Source of the DNA: Pseudomonas sp. Root71
GTDB lineage: Bacteria > Pseudomonadota > Gammaproteobacteria > Pseudomonadales > Pseudomonadaceae
DNA length: 64,000 nt
Direction of reading: 5' to 3'
NCBI RefSeq assembly: GCF_001429045.1
Contig: NZ_LMHY01000028.1
Coordinates: 233,996 to 297,995, forward strand
The position numbers and the translations under genes were made by a program. The first letter of the stretch is position 1; the number at the start of each line of letters is the position of its first letter. Below are positions 41,574 to 49,441 of this stretch, piece after piece. The notes beneath the pieces were generated by a model that was not told where the DNA came from, searched no databases, and was given only the letters and a program-made list of their open reading frames with translations.

Positions 41574-42350
41574 ATGAAAAAAATCTTCAATCTTGCCGCC
41601 CTCGCATTGGTGGCCAGCCTGGGCTTGAGCAGCATTGCCCAGGCTGAAGAGATCCGTGTGATGACCTCCGGCGGCTTCACGGCAGCCTACAAGATCCTCG
41701 GCCCGAAGTTCGCCGCCGCCACCGGCAACACACTCGACACCGCGCTCGGTCCCTCCATGGGCAAGGCCCCGGAAGCGATTCCCAATCGCCTGGCCCGGGG
41801 TGAGCAAGCCGACGTGGTGATCATGGTCGGCTACGCACTGGACGACTTGATCAAACAGGGCAAGGTCGATCCGGCTTCCCGTGTCGAACTGGCGGACTCA
41901 CGCATTGGCCTGGTGGTGCGCGAAGGTGCACCGAAACCGGATATCAGCAACGTCGAGGGCCTGAAAAAGACCCTGCTTGACGCTAAATCAGTGGCCTACT
42001 CCGACAGCGCCAGCGGCGTGTACATCGAGCAGCAACTGTTCAAGCGCCTGGGGATCGAGGACCAGCTCAAGCCCAAGTCGACCATGGTGCCGAAAGTCCC
42101 CGTGGGCTCGGTGGTTGCCACTGGCGACTATCAACTGGGCTTCCAGCAGGTCAGCGAATTGTTGCCGGTGCCGGGGGTCAGTTTCGTGGCGAAGATTCCG
42201 GAGTCGGTGCAGTCGGTCACCCGGTTTGCCGCCGGCATCCCGGTAGGTGCCCGGCACCCGGCCGAAGCCAAGGCCTTGCTGCAATACATGGCCTCGGCCC
42301 AGGCTCAACCGGACGTGAAAGCGACCGGGCTGGACTCGGTCAGTCGCTGA
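41574..42350 (+). CDS. Probable periplasmic aconitate isomerase (ModA-like fold)
   Basis: A 258-residue exported protein (signal IFNLAALALVASLGLSSIAQA) with a type 2 binding-protein fold usually annotated as a molybdate-binding protein (IRVMTSGGFTAAYKILGPKFAAATG, VAYSDSASGVYIEQQLFKRLG). No ModB/ModC genes lie nearby; instead it follows an MHS importer. The known aconitate isomerase of Pseudomonas sp. WU-0701 is a periplasmic protein of this size and fold. I infer that it converts trans- to cis-aconitate for uptake. It could be an orphan binding protein instead. An ATG two codons upstream (41568) is possible. Its end overlaps the convergent LysR gene by 11 bp. Confidence 0.62.
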   Translation: MKKIFNLAALALVASLGLSSIAQAEEIRVMTSGGFTAAYKILGPKFAAATGNTLDTALGPSMGKAPEAIPNRLARGEQADVVIMVGYALDDLIKQGKVDPASRVELADSRIGLVVREGAPKPDISNVEGLKKTLLDAKSVAYSDSASGVYIEQQLFKRLGIEDQLKPKSTMVPKVPVGSVVATGDYQLGFQQVSELLPVPGVSFVAKIPESVQSVTRFAAGIPVGARHPAEAKALLQYMASAQAQPDVKATGLDSVSR

Positions 42351-43254
42351 CCGACGGCTGCAGGACTTTCATTTCCACCACCAGCCGTTCCAGCTCCAAT
42401 GCCGCCGGGGTCAGGGTTCGACCCCGGCGCTTGATCAGACCGACGCTGCGCATCACCTGCGGATCGGTCAACGGTACCCGCGTCAGGATCGGATGGTCCG
42501 CTGCCGGCATCGCCATCAGCGGCACCGCCGCCACGCCCAACCCGGCCTCCACCAGACCGATCATAGTGGTCACGTGACGGGTTTCGCAGATACTCGGCCG
42601 CTGCGGCACCACGCCGGTCAACGCCTGATCCAGCAGAAAACGGTTGCCCGAGGTTTTATCCAGCGAGATGTAATCCTGCTGATAGAACTCGTCCCAGGTG
42701 ACGCTGCTTCGCCCCGCCAGTGGATGATCGCGCCGGCACGCTACGACATACCCTTCTTGCACCAGGGGCTCGAAATCCACTTCGGCTTCCAGCGTGCCCA
42801 TGAAGCTCAGGCCGAAATCCGCTTCGCCATTGACCACCGCGCTCAATACGTCGTGGGCGCTGGAGTCCAGCACCTTGACCTTGATCCGCGGAAACTGCCG
42901 GTGATAATGCGCGATCACCCGTGGCATGAAGTAGTAAGCCGCCGAGGGCACGCAAGCAACCGTGACATGGCCGAGCCGGGTCGAAGCGACTTCGCTGATG
43001 CCCAGCAATGCCACGTCCAGATCGTCCAGCAGGCGCTCGACGCTGGGCATGAACCCCCGTCCGGCCTGGGTCAGGCTGACCTTGCGCGTGGTGCGCTCGA
43101 ACAGCCGCACGCCGAGGGCGTCTTCAAGCTTTTCGATGCGCCGGCTCAAGGCTGGCTGGGAAATGCGCACCGTATCGGCTGCCTTGCGAAAGCTGCCCTG
43201 CTCGACCACGGCACGGAAGGCCTGCAGGTCATTGAGGTCGAAGTTGATCGCCAT
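42340..43254 (-). CDS. LysR-family transcriptional regulator next to the aconitate module
   Basis: A 304-residue LysR protein: N-terminal HTH (FRAVVEQGSFRKAADTVRISQPALSRRIEKLEDALGVRLFERT) and a periplasmic-binding-like effector domain (about 92-300). It converges on the isomerase gene with an 11 bp overlap and is divergent from the antiporter gene. Control of the transporter/isomerase pair is likely by proximity but the shared promoter of a classic LysR arrangement is lacking, so control of the antiporter is the alternative. Confidence 0.88.
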   Translation of the reverse strand: MAINFDLNDLQAFRAVVEQGSFRKAADTVRISQPALSRRIEKLEDALGVRLFERTTRKVSLTQAGRGFMPSVERLLDDLDVALLGISEVASTRLGHVTVACVPSAAYYFMPRVIAHYHRQFPRIKVKVLDSSAHDVLSAVVNGEADFGLSFMGTLEAEVDFEPLVQEGYVVACRRDHPLAGRSSVTWDEFYQQDYISLDKTSGNRFLLDQALTGVVPQRPSICETRHVTTMIGLVEAGLGVAAVPLMAMPAADHPILTRVPLTDPQVMRSVGLIKRRGRTLTPAALELERLVVEMKVLQPSVSD

Positions 43255-43414
43255 GGGGGACTACTCGAGAGGGACCGTTGGATTGATCAGCTAATTCTAT
43301 AAATGTAACTAATTAATGCAAATTGTAACATCTAAGCCCGAGCGTTTTGCTGACGCCGAAGGGCTCAGCCTTTATTCTTGTCACCCCCGCAGTACCGAGT
43401 CCTGGAGTTTTCTC

Positions 43415-45223
43415 ATGCCCCATGAAGGCAACCTGCTACAAGCCGCTGTCGTGTTTCTGATGGCGGCCGTGCTCATCGTTCCCTTGGCCAAGCGCCTGCA
43501 ACTGGGGGCGGTTCTGGGCTATCTGTTTGCCGGGGTGATCATCGGCCCGTCGGTGCTGGGCCTGATCGACAATCCGCAAAGCGTCGCGAACATTTCCGAA
43601 CTCGGCGTGGTGTTGCTGCTGTTCATCATCGGCCTGGAACTGTCGCCGCGACGCCTGTGGGTGATGCGCAAGTCAGTGTTCGGCGTGGGTCTGGCGCAAG
43701 TGTTGCTCACCGGCACGGTGATTGGCGTGGTGGCGCTGTGGCTGTTTGGCCAGCCGTTGAACACCGCGATCGTCCTGGGCCTGGGCCTGGCGCTATCGTC
43801 CACGGCGTTCGGCCTGCAAAGCCTGGCTGAACGCAAGGAACTGACCAGCCCCCACGGGCGGCTGGCGTTCGCGATCCTGTTGTTTCAGGACATCGCCGCC
43901 ATCCCCTTGATCGCCATGGTGCCGTTGCTTGCCGGTGGCGATCACAGCACCAGCGCCAGCGAAAACCTGAACCACGGCCTGCAAGTGCTGGCCAGCATCG
44001 CCGTGGTGGTGATCGGCGGGCGATATCTGCTGCGGCCGGTGTTTCGCGTGGTGACCAAGACCGCATTGCCTGAAGTCTCCACCGCCACGGCGTTGCTGGT
44101 GGTGATCGGCACGGCATGGCTGATGGAGCTGGTCGGCATTTCCATGGCCCTGGGCGCCTTCCTCGCCGGCCTGCTGCTGGCGGACTCCGAGTATCGCCAT
44201 GAACTGGAAGCCCAGATCGAACCGTTCAAGGGCCTGTTGCTGGGGCTGTTTTTCATCAGCGTCGGCATGGGCGCAAACCTGAGCCTGTTGCTGAGCATGC
44301 CGGTGGCGGTGCTGGGCCTGACCCTGCTGCTGATCGCGATCAAACTGCCGCTGCTGTTCCTGGTCGGTCGCCTGGCCGGAGGCTTGAAAAAGGTCAGTGC
44401 GATCCGCTTGGGCATCGTGTTGGCGGCCGGTGGTGAATTTGCCTTTGTGGTGTTCAAGATCGGTCGCGACCACGGGCTGTTCGCCACCGGACTGTATGAC
44501 TTGCTGGTGCTGACCATCACCCTGTCCATGGCCGTGACGCCGCTGTTGCTGCTACTTTGCGCACGCTTGGTCAGCCCGAAGGTGCAACCGGTGGAAGTGC
44601 CGGAGAAGTTCCGCGAAATCGACGCCGACGCGCCACGGGTGGTGATCGCCGGCATGGGTCGCATGGGCCAGATCGTTGCGCGGATTCTGCGCGCACAGAA
44701 CATCAAGTTCGTGGCCCTCGACACCTCGGTGGAAACCATCGAACTGTCCCGCAGCTTTGGTGGCGTGCCAGTGTTCTACGGCGACCCGATGCGCCCGGAA
44801 ATCCTCAACGCGGCCAAGGTCGGGGAAGCGGAGTATTTCGTGATCGCCACCGATGACCCGGACACCAACATCAAGACCGCGGAACTGGTGCGCAAGCTCT
44901 ACCCGCACATGAAAATCATCGCCCGGGCCCGTAACCGCCAGCATGTACACCGGCTGATGGACGTCGGCGCCCACGCCGTGCGCGAAACCTTTTATTCGAG
45001 CCTGGAAATGAGCCGGCAAACCCTGATCGGCCTGGGGCTGACCCAGGCCCAGGCGGATGCGCGGATCAAACGCTTCAAGCAGCACGACGAAGAGGTGCTT
45101 GAAGCCCAGCATGCGGTGTATGACGACGCGGTGAAGGTGATGCAGACGGCGCAGGAAGCGCGGGTCGAACTGGCCAGGTTATTCGAGTCGGATCAACTGC
45201 AGGAGCAGGCGGGCAAGAACTGA
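43415..45223 (+). CDS. CPA2-family monovalent cation:proton antiporter (KefB/KefC type)
   Basis: A 602-residue protein. Residues 1-385 form the Na+/H+ exchanger membrane domain with about 12 helices (GYLFAGVIIGPSVLGLI, FIIGLELSPRRLW, FQDIAAIPLIAMVPLL). Residues about 405-525 form an RCK/TrkA-N nucleotide domain (PRVVIAGMGRMGQIVARIL). A coiled-coil tail follows. Kef systems are glutathione-gated K+ efflux proteins used against electrophiles; no KefF/KefG ancillary gene is adjacent. ATG 43415 follows CTGGAG; a longer in-frame ATG at 43316 has no site. Confidence 0.88.
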   Translation: MPHEGNLLQAAVVFLMAAVLIVPLAKRLQLGAVLGYLFAGVIIGPSVLGLIDNPQSVANISELGVVLLLFIIGLELSPRRLWVMRKSVFGVGLAQVLLTGTVIGVVALWLFGQPLNTAIVLGLGLALSSTAFGLQSLAERKELTSPHGRLAFAILLFQDIAAIPLIAMVPLLAGGDHSTSASENLNHGLQVLASIAVVVIGGRYLLRPVFRVVTKTALPEVSTATALLVVIGTAWLMELVGISMALGAFLAGLLLADSEYRHELEAQIEPFKGLLLGLFFISVGMGANLSLLLSMPVAVLGLTLLLIAIKLPLLFLVGRLAGGLKKVSAIRLGIVLAAGGEFAFVVFKIGRDHGLFATGLYDLLVLTITLSMAVTPLLLLLCARLVSPKVQPVEVPEKFREIDADAPRVVIAGMGRMGQIVARILRAQNIKFVALDTSVETIELSRSFGGVPVFYGDPMRPEILNAAKVGEAEYFVIATDDPDTNIKTAELVRKLYPHMKIIARARNRQHVHRLMDVGAHAVRETFYSSLEMSRQTLIGLGLTQAQADARIKRFKQHDEEVLEAQHAVYDDAVKVMQTAQEARVELARLFESDQLQEQAGKN

Positions 45224-45242
45224 GGTGACTATTCGGGCCTCT

Positions 45243-45362
45243 TCGTCGGAACGCCGCCCGGAGCAAGCCCGCTCCCCCACTGGATCTGAGGTGCTCACAA
45301 ATATTGAGTCTGGCAGAGCCCCCTTGTGGGAGCGGGCTTGCTCCGGGCGGCGTTCCGACGAA
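45243..45362. repeat. REPIN, extended variant, after the antiporter gene
   Basis: Both copies are the long form that includes TCGTCGGAACGCCGCCCGGA next to the REP core, in inverted orientation around a 43 bp spacer. The left copy has CCCCCAC in place of TCCCAC. Confidence 0.88.
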
Positions 45363-45411
45363 GAACGATAACGCGGTGTGATGGAATAACCACAACTTCA
45401 AAGGGACCACC

Positions 45412-46509
45412 ATGACTGACCAACCTGCCCCCGCCCTCAAGGAAATCTTCAACACCGAGCGCCTCCAACACATCGCCAGTGAAATGACCGCGGTCTATCC
45501 ATCATTCGAGGCCGCACGTTTCCTGAAGCTGGCCCGGTCCGGCCTGGCGGACCTCAGCGTCATGCAGCGCATGGCCCGGGTCAGCGAGAGCCTGCACACC
45601 GTACTGCCCCTGGACTACGAGGCATCGCTGCAGGTGCTGCGCGCCCTCGCACCGCGCCTGAACAGCGGCTTCGTCAGCATGTGCCTGCCGCACTACGTCG
45701 CCAGTTACGGCGCCCATGCGTTCGAGCAGTCGATGGACGCGCTGAAGTACTTCACCGCTTTTGGCTCTTCGGAGTTCGCAATCCGTCACTTTCTGCGCCG
45801 TGACCTCGAGCGTTCGCTCAAGCTGATGCATGCCTGGTCGCTGGACGACAACGAGCATGTACGGCGCCTGGCCAGCGAAGGATGCCGGCCACGCCTGCCC
45901 TGGTCATTCCGGCTGGAGACCATCCAGGCCGATCCGACACTGGCCGCGAACATCCTCGACAACCTCAAGGCCGACACCAGTCTGTACGTGCGCAAATCCG
46001 TGGCTAACCACCTCAACGACATCACCAAGGATCATCCCGACTGGGTGCTGGACCTGATCGAAGGCTGGTCGCTGGACAACCGGCACACCGCATGGATCGC
46101 CAAACACGCCCTGCGCAGCCTGATCAAACAGGGCAACCGGCGGGCACTGGCGATCATCGGCGCGGGCGGCAAGCCTGAGGTCGAGATCGTTGATGTGAAA
46201 GTCGAACCGCCGGTGATTGGCCTGGGAGAAAAGATCACATTGTCGTTTGCCGTCAAATCCACGGTAGAAAACAGTCAACGCCTGGTGATCGACTACGCCA
46301 TCGATTACGTCAAGGCCAACGGCAGCACTTCGGCGAAGGTGTTCAAGCTCAAGGCACTGACGCTGCCTGGTAACGCCGTCGAAGCCGTCAGCCGTGGCCA
46401 GCAGATCAAGGAACTCACCACCCGCCGGCATTATGCGGGCGTTCACACCGTACACATCATGGTGAATGGTGAACGGCTGGCCAGCACGGCGTTCGAAATC
46501 ACGCCTTGA
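45412..46509 (+). CDS. AlkD-like HEAT-repeat DNA alkylation repair protein
   Basis: A 365-residue protein. Residues about 20-250 are alpha-helical HEAT-like repeats of the AlkD superfamily (HFLRRDLERSLKLMHAWSLDDNEHVRRLASEGCRPRLPW, LYVRKSVANHLNDITKDHP, HTAWIAKHALRSLIKQG). Residues about 255-365 form a beta-rich tail (VDVKVEPPVIGLGEKITLSFAVKS) typical of the larger pseudomonad members. It may excise or bind alkylated bases; glycosylase activity has not been shown for this subgroup. No regulatory partner is adjacent. Confidence 0.82.
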   Translation: MTDQPAPALKEIFNTERLQHIASEMTAVYPSFEAARFLKLARSGLADLSVMQRMARVSESLHTVLPLDYEASLQVLRALAPRLNSGFVSMCLPHYVASYGAHAFEQSMDALKYFTAFGSSEFAIRHFLRRDLERSLKLMHAWSLDDNEHVRRLASEGCRPRLPWSFRLETIQADPTLAANILDNLKADTSLYVRKSVANHLNDITKDHPDWVLDLIEGWSLDNRHTAWIAKHALRSLIKQGNRRALAIIGAGGKPEVEIVDVKVEPPVIGLGEKITLSFAVKSTVENSQRLVIDYAIDYVKANGSTSAKVFKLKALTLPGNAVEAVSRGQQIKELTTRRHYAGVHTVHIMVNGERLASTAFEITP

Positions 46510-46520
46510 AACACCGCCGA

Positions 46521-46601
46521 CCGTAGGAGCTGCCGCAGGCTGCGATCTTTTGATTCTGATGTTTCAAGGTCAAAAAATCGCAGCCTGCGGCAGCTCCTAC
46601 G
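46521..46601. repeat. REP pair overlapping the LysR stop codon
   Basis: Inverted copies of the GTAGGAGCTGCCGCAGGCTG class in the convergent gap. The right copy ends in CAGCTCCTAC; the TAG stop of the minus-strand LysR gene (46597-46599) is inside it. Confidence 0.9.
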
Positions 46602-47493
46602 GGGGATTTTCGCCGAACAACAGGGGTTGCTCCCGCTCACACAACTCCACCACATAATCCCACAACACCCGCAACCGCACCGATTTGTGCAGCTCTCGGC
46701 GGGTGCTGATCCAGTAGCTGCGCTGGATGCTTTCGTCCGGCAACAATGGCACCAGACCGGGATCGGCACTGGCCATGTAGCACGGCAGCACGGCAATCCC
46801 CAGGCCTGAGCGCGCCGCCTGCTGTTGGGCGATCACGCTGGTGCTGTGAAACACCACCCGCGGGTTGCGACAGAAGCTATTGAGGAACATCAATTCCTGG
46901 CTGAACAGCAGGTCGTCGACATAGCCGATCCACGCATGGCGTCCCAGATCCTCACGAGTGCGCAACGGCGGTGAACGGTCGAGGTAGTCCTGACTGGCAT
47001 AGAGCGCCAGGCGATAATCGGTGAGTTTACGGGTGACCAGCATGTCGGCGGCCGGGCGTTCGAGGTGGATGCTGATTTCCGCCTCGCGGTTGAGGATGCT
47101 GACAAAACGCGGCACCGCTACCAACTCCACCTCCAGCCCCGGATAGCGCTCGAACAAACCGTTCATGCGACTGGCCAGGAACATGATGCCCAGCCCTTCC
47201 GTTACCCCGACGCGGATCTTGCCCAACGGCGCGGTGGACTGGGTGATTTCCTCCTGGGCCAGCAGCGCCACGTTCTCCATCGCCTCGGCGTGTTTAAGCA
47301 ACGCCTCGCCCGCCGGGGTCATCTCGTAACCCTGGGCATGCTGGACGAACAACGCCGTACCGAGGCTTTTTTCGATGGCCTCGATATGCCGCGCTACGGT
47401 GGCGTGGGTGGTGTTCAGGCGACGGGCAGCCGTGAGCAAACGCCCGCTGCGCTGCAATTCGAGAAAAAACCGCAGGTCATTCCAGTCGAACAT
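46597..47493 (-). CDS. LysR-family regulator divergent from the GMC oxidoreductase
   Basis: A 298-residue LysR regulator starting MFDWNDLRFFLELQRSGRLLTAARRLNTTHATVARHIEAIE. The effector domain includes APLGKIRVGVTEGLGIMFLA. The ATG at 47493 has AAGGACG upstream; the 47553 start would add 20 residues. The 132 bp divergent gap to the GMC gene suggests it controls GMC and the MFS transporter. Its stop codon is provided by the REP element. Confidence 0.88.
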   Translation of the reverse strand: MFDWNDLRFFLELQRSGRLLTAARRLNTTHATVARHIEAIEKSLGTALFVQHAQGYEMTPAGEALLKHAEAMENVALLAQEEITQSTAPLGKIRVGVTEGLGIMFLASRMNGLFERYPGLEVELVAVPRFVSILNREAEISIHLERPAADMLVTRKLTDYRLALYASQDYLDRSPPLRTREDLGRHAWIGYVDDLLFSQELMFLNSFCRNPRVVFHSTSVIAQQQAARSGLGIAVLPCYMASADPGLVPLLPDESIQRSYWISTRRELHKSVRLRVLWDYVVELCEREQPLLFGENPP

Positions 47494-47625
47494 GAAGCGT
47501 CCTTGTTCGTTGCCGTTCGGAACGCTGTTTAAAAACGCACAGCGGCTGCGCAAAAACTAACATTCTTTTGACGAAAGCTAACAACTAGGATGACAGACAA
47601 CAAGAACAACAACACGAGGTCAGGG

Positions 47626-49287
47626 ATGCAGACTCCCCTGGATGAATACGATTACATCGTGGTCGGGGCCGGGCCGGCCGGGTGTCTGCTGGCCAATCGA
47701 CTGTCGGCTGATGCACAGCATCGCGTGTTGCTGCTCGAGGCCGGCGGCCGCGACAACTATGCGTGGATTCACATCCCCGTGGGCTACCTGTTCTGCATCG
47801 GCAACCCGCGCACCGACTGGTGCTTCAAGACCGAAGCGCAACCGGGCCTGCAAGGCCGCGCCCTGAGCTACCCGCGCGGCAAGGTGCTGGGCGGCTGCTC
47901 CTCGATCAACGGCATGATCTACATGCGCGGCCAGGCCGGCGACTACGACCGCTGGGCCGCCGACGGCAACCCTGGCTGGAGCTGGCAAGACGTGTTGCCG
48001 CTGTTCAAACAGAGTGAAAACCACTTTGCCGGCGCCGCCGAATTCCACGGCGCCGCGGGCGAATGGCGGGTCGAACGCCAGCGCCTGTCATGGCCGATTC
48101 TCGATGCGTTTCGCAGCGCCGCCGAGCAAAGCGGCATCGCCAGCATCGATGACTTCAACCAGGGCGACAACGAAGGTTGCGGCTATTTCCAGGTCAACCA
48201 GAAGGCCGGCATCCGCTGGAACGCGTCCAAGGCCTTTCTCAAACCCATTCGCCAGCGCCCCAATCTCACCGTACTGACCGGTGTCGAAGTCGACCGCGTG
48301 TTGCTGGACAATGGCCGCGCCTCGGCGGTCAGCGCACGCTGGCAAGGCCAGGCGAGAACCTTCAAGGCGCGCAAGGAGATCGTCCTGTGTGCCGGCTCCA
48401 TCGGTTCGCCCAGCATCCTGCAACGCTCCGGCATCGGCCCGCGCCCGCTGCTGGAACGGCTGGGAATCGGCGTCGCCCATGAACTACCCGGCGTCGGTGG
48501 CAACCTGCAGGATCACCTGCAACTGCGGCTGATCTACAAGCTGGAAAATGCCCGCACCCTGAACCAGATTGCCGGCAGCCTGTGGGGCAAGATGGGCATG
48601 GGCCTGCGCTACCTGTATGACCGCAGCGGCCCGCTGTCCATGGCGCCGAGCCAATTGGGCGCCTTTGCCCGCTCGGGGCCGGAGCAGACGACAGCCAACC
48701 TCGAATACCACGTGCAACCGCTGTCGCTGGAGCGCTTTGGCGAACCGCTGCATGCTTTCCCGGCGTTCACCGCATCGGTCTGCGATCTGCGTCCGCAAAG
48801 CCGTGGCCGGGTGGACATCCGCTCCGCCGACCCGCAAGAAGCCCCGCTGATTCAACCCAACTACCTCAGCCACCCGGAAGACCTGCGGGTCGCCGCCGAC
48901 GCCATTCGCCTGACCCGGCGCATCGTCGCCGCCCCGGCCCTGCGCGCCTTCAAACCGGTGGAATACCTGCCCGGCGACAGCCTGCAAAGCGAGGATCAAC
49001 TGCACGAAGCCGCCGCGCGGATCGGCACCACGATTTTCCACCCGGTGGGCACCTGCCGCATGGGCAATGACGCCGACGCCGTGGTCGATGCGCAACTCAA
49101 GGTCCATGGCATCCCCGGCCTGCGCATTGCCGATGCGTCGATCATGCCGCGCATCACCTCGGGCAACACCTGCTCGCCGACGTTGATGATTGCCGAGAAG
49201 GCTGCGCAGATGATCCTCAACCCTTCTGTAAACACATCAACTGTGGGAGCGGGCTTGCTCGCGAAGGCGGTGGATCATTCACATTGA
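47626..49287 (+). CDS. GMC-family FAD oxidoreductase (alcohol/choline dehydrogenase-like)
   Basis: A 553-residue flavoprotein. The FAD site is YIVVGAGPAGCLLANRLS. GMC signatures are YPRGKVLGGCSSINGMIYMRGQ and GSIGSPSILQRSGIGP. The catalytic His-Asn region is FHPVGTCRMG...GLRIADASIMPRITSGNTCSPTLMIAEKAA. ATG 47626 follows GAGG; 47590 is an alternative without a usable site. The last 16 or so residues (STVGAGLLAKAVDHSH) are translated REP sequence, so the ancestral end was probably just after MILNPS. It is followed by the MFS gene and faces the LysR gene. Substrate unknown. Confidence 0.87.
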   Translation: MQTPLDEYDYIVVGAGPAGCLLANRLSADAQHRVLLLEAGGRDNYAWIHIPVGYLFCIGNPRTDWCFKTEAQPGLQGRALSYPRGKVLGGCSSINGMIYMRGQAGDYDRWAADGNPGWSWQDVLPLFKQSENHFAGAAEFHGAAGEWRVERQRLSWPILDAFRSAAEQSGIASIDDFNQGDNEGCGYFQVNQKAGIRWNASKAFLKPIRQRPNLTVLTGVEVDRVLLDNGRASAVSARWQGQARTFKARKEIVLCAGSIGSPSILQRSGIGPRPLLERLGIGVAHELPGVGGNLQDHLQLRLIYKLENARTLNQIAGSLWGKMGMGLRYLYDRSGPLSMAPSQLGAFARSGPEQTTANLEYHVQPLSLERFGEPLHAFPAFTASVCDLRPQSRGRVDIRSADPQEAPLIQPNYLSHPEDLRVAADAIRLTRRIVAAPALRAFKPVEYLPGDSLQSEDQLHEAAARIGTTIFHPVGTCRMGNDADAVVDAQLKVHGIPGLRIADASIMPRITSGNTCSPTLMIAEKAAQMILNPSVNTSTVGAGLLAKAVDHSH

Positions 49288-49345
49288 TGTTGAATGGCAC
49301 GACGCTTTCGTCGGAACGCCGCCCGGAGCAAGCCCGCTCCCACAA
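49241..49345. repeat. REPIN whose left copy lies in the GMC coding region
   Basis: The left REP copy (49241-49264) is in frame within the 3' end of the GMC gene; the right copy (49309-49345) is the long TCGGAACGCCGCCCGGAGCA variant in the gap before the MFS gene. Confidence 0.9.
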
Positions 49346-49441
49346 GGACCGCATTAGATTCACGGACATCGAGCATCACCCCTGCAAGGAACACGCAACA
49401 CCAGTGGAACAACAAAAACAATCACTGTGAGGGATACCGGT

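Noticed and set aside
41574..42350. Molybdate ABC transporter binding protein ModA
   Set aside because: No modB/modC nearby and an MHS symporter is the operon partner; aconitate isomerase fits better, though not proven.
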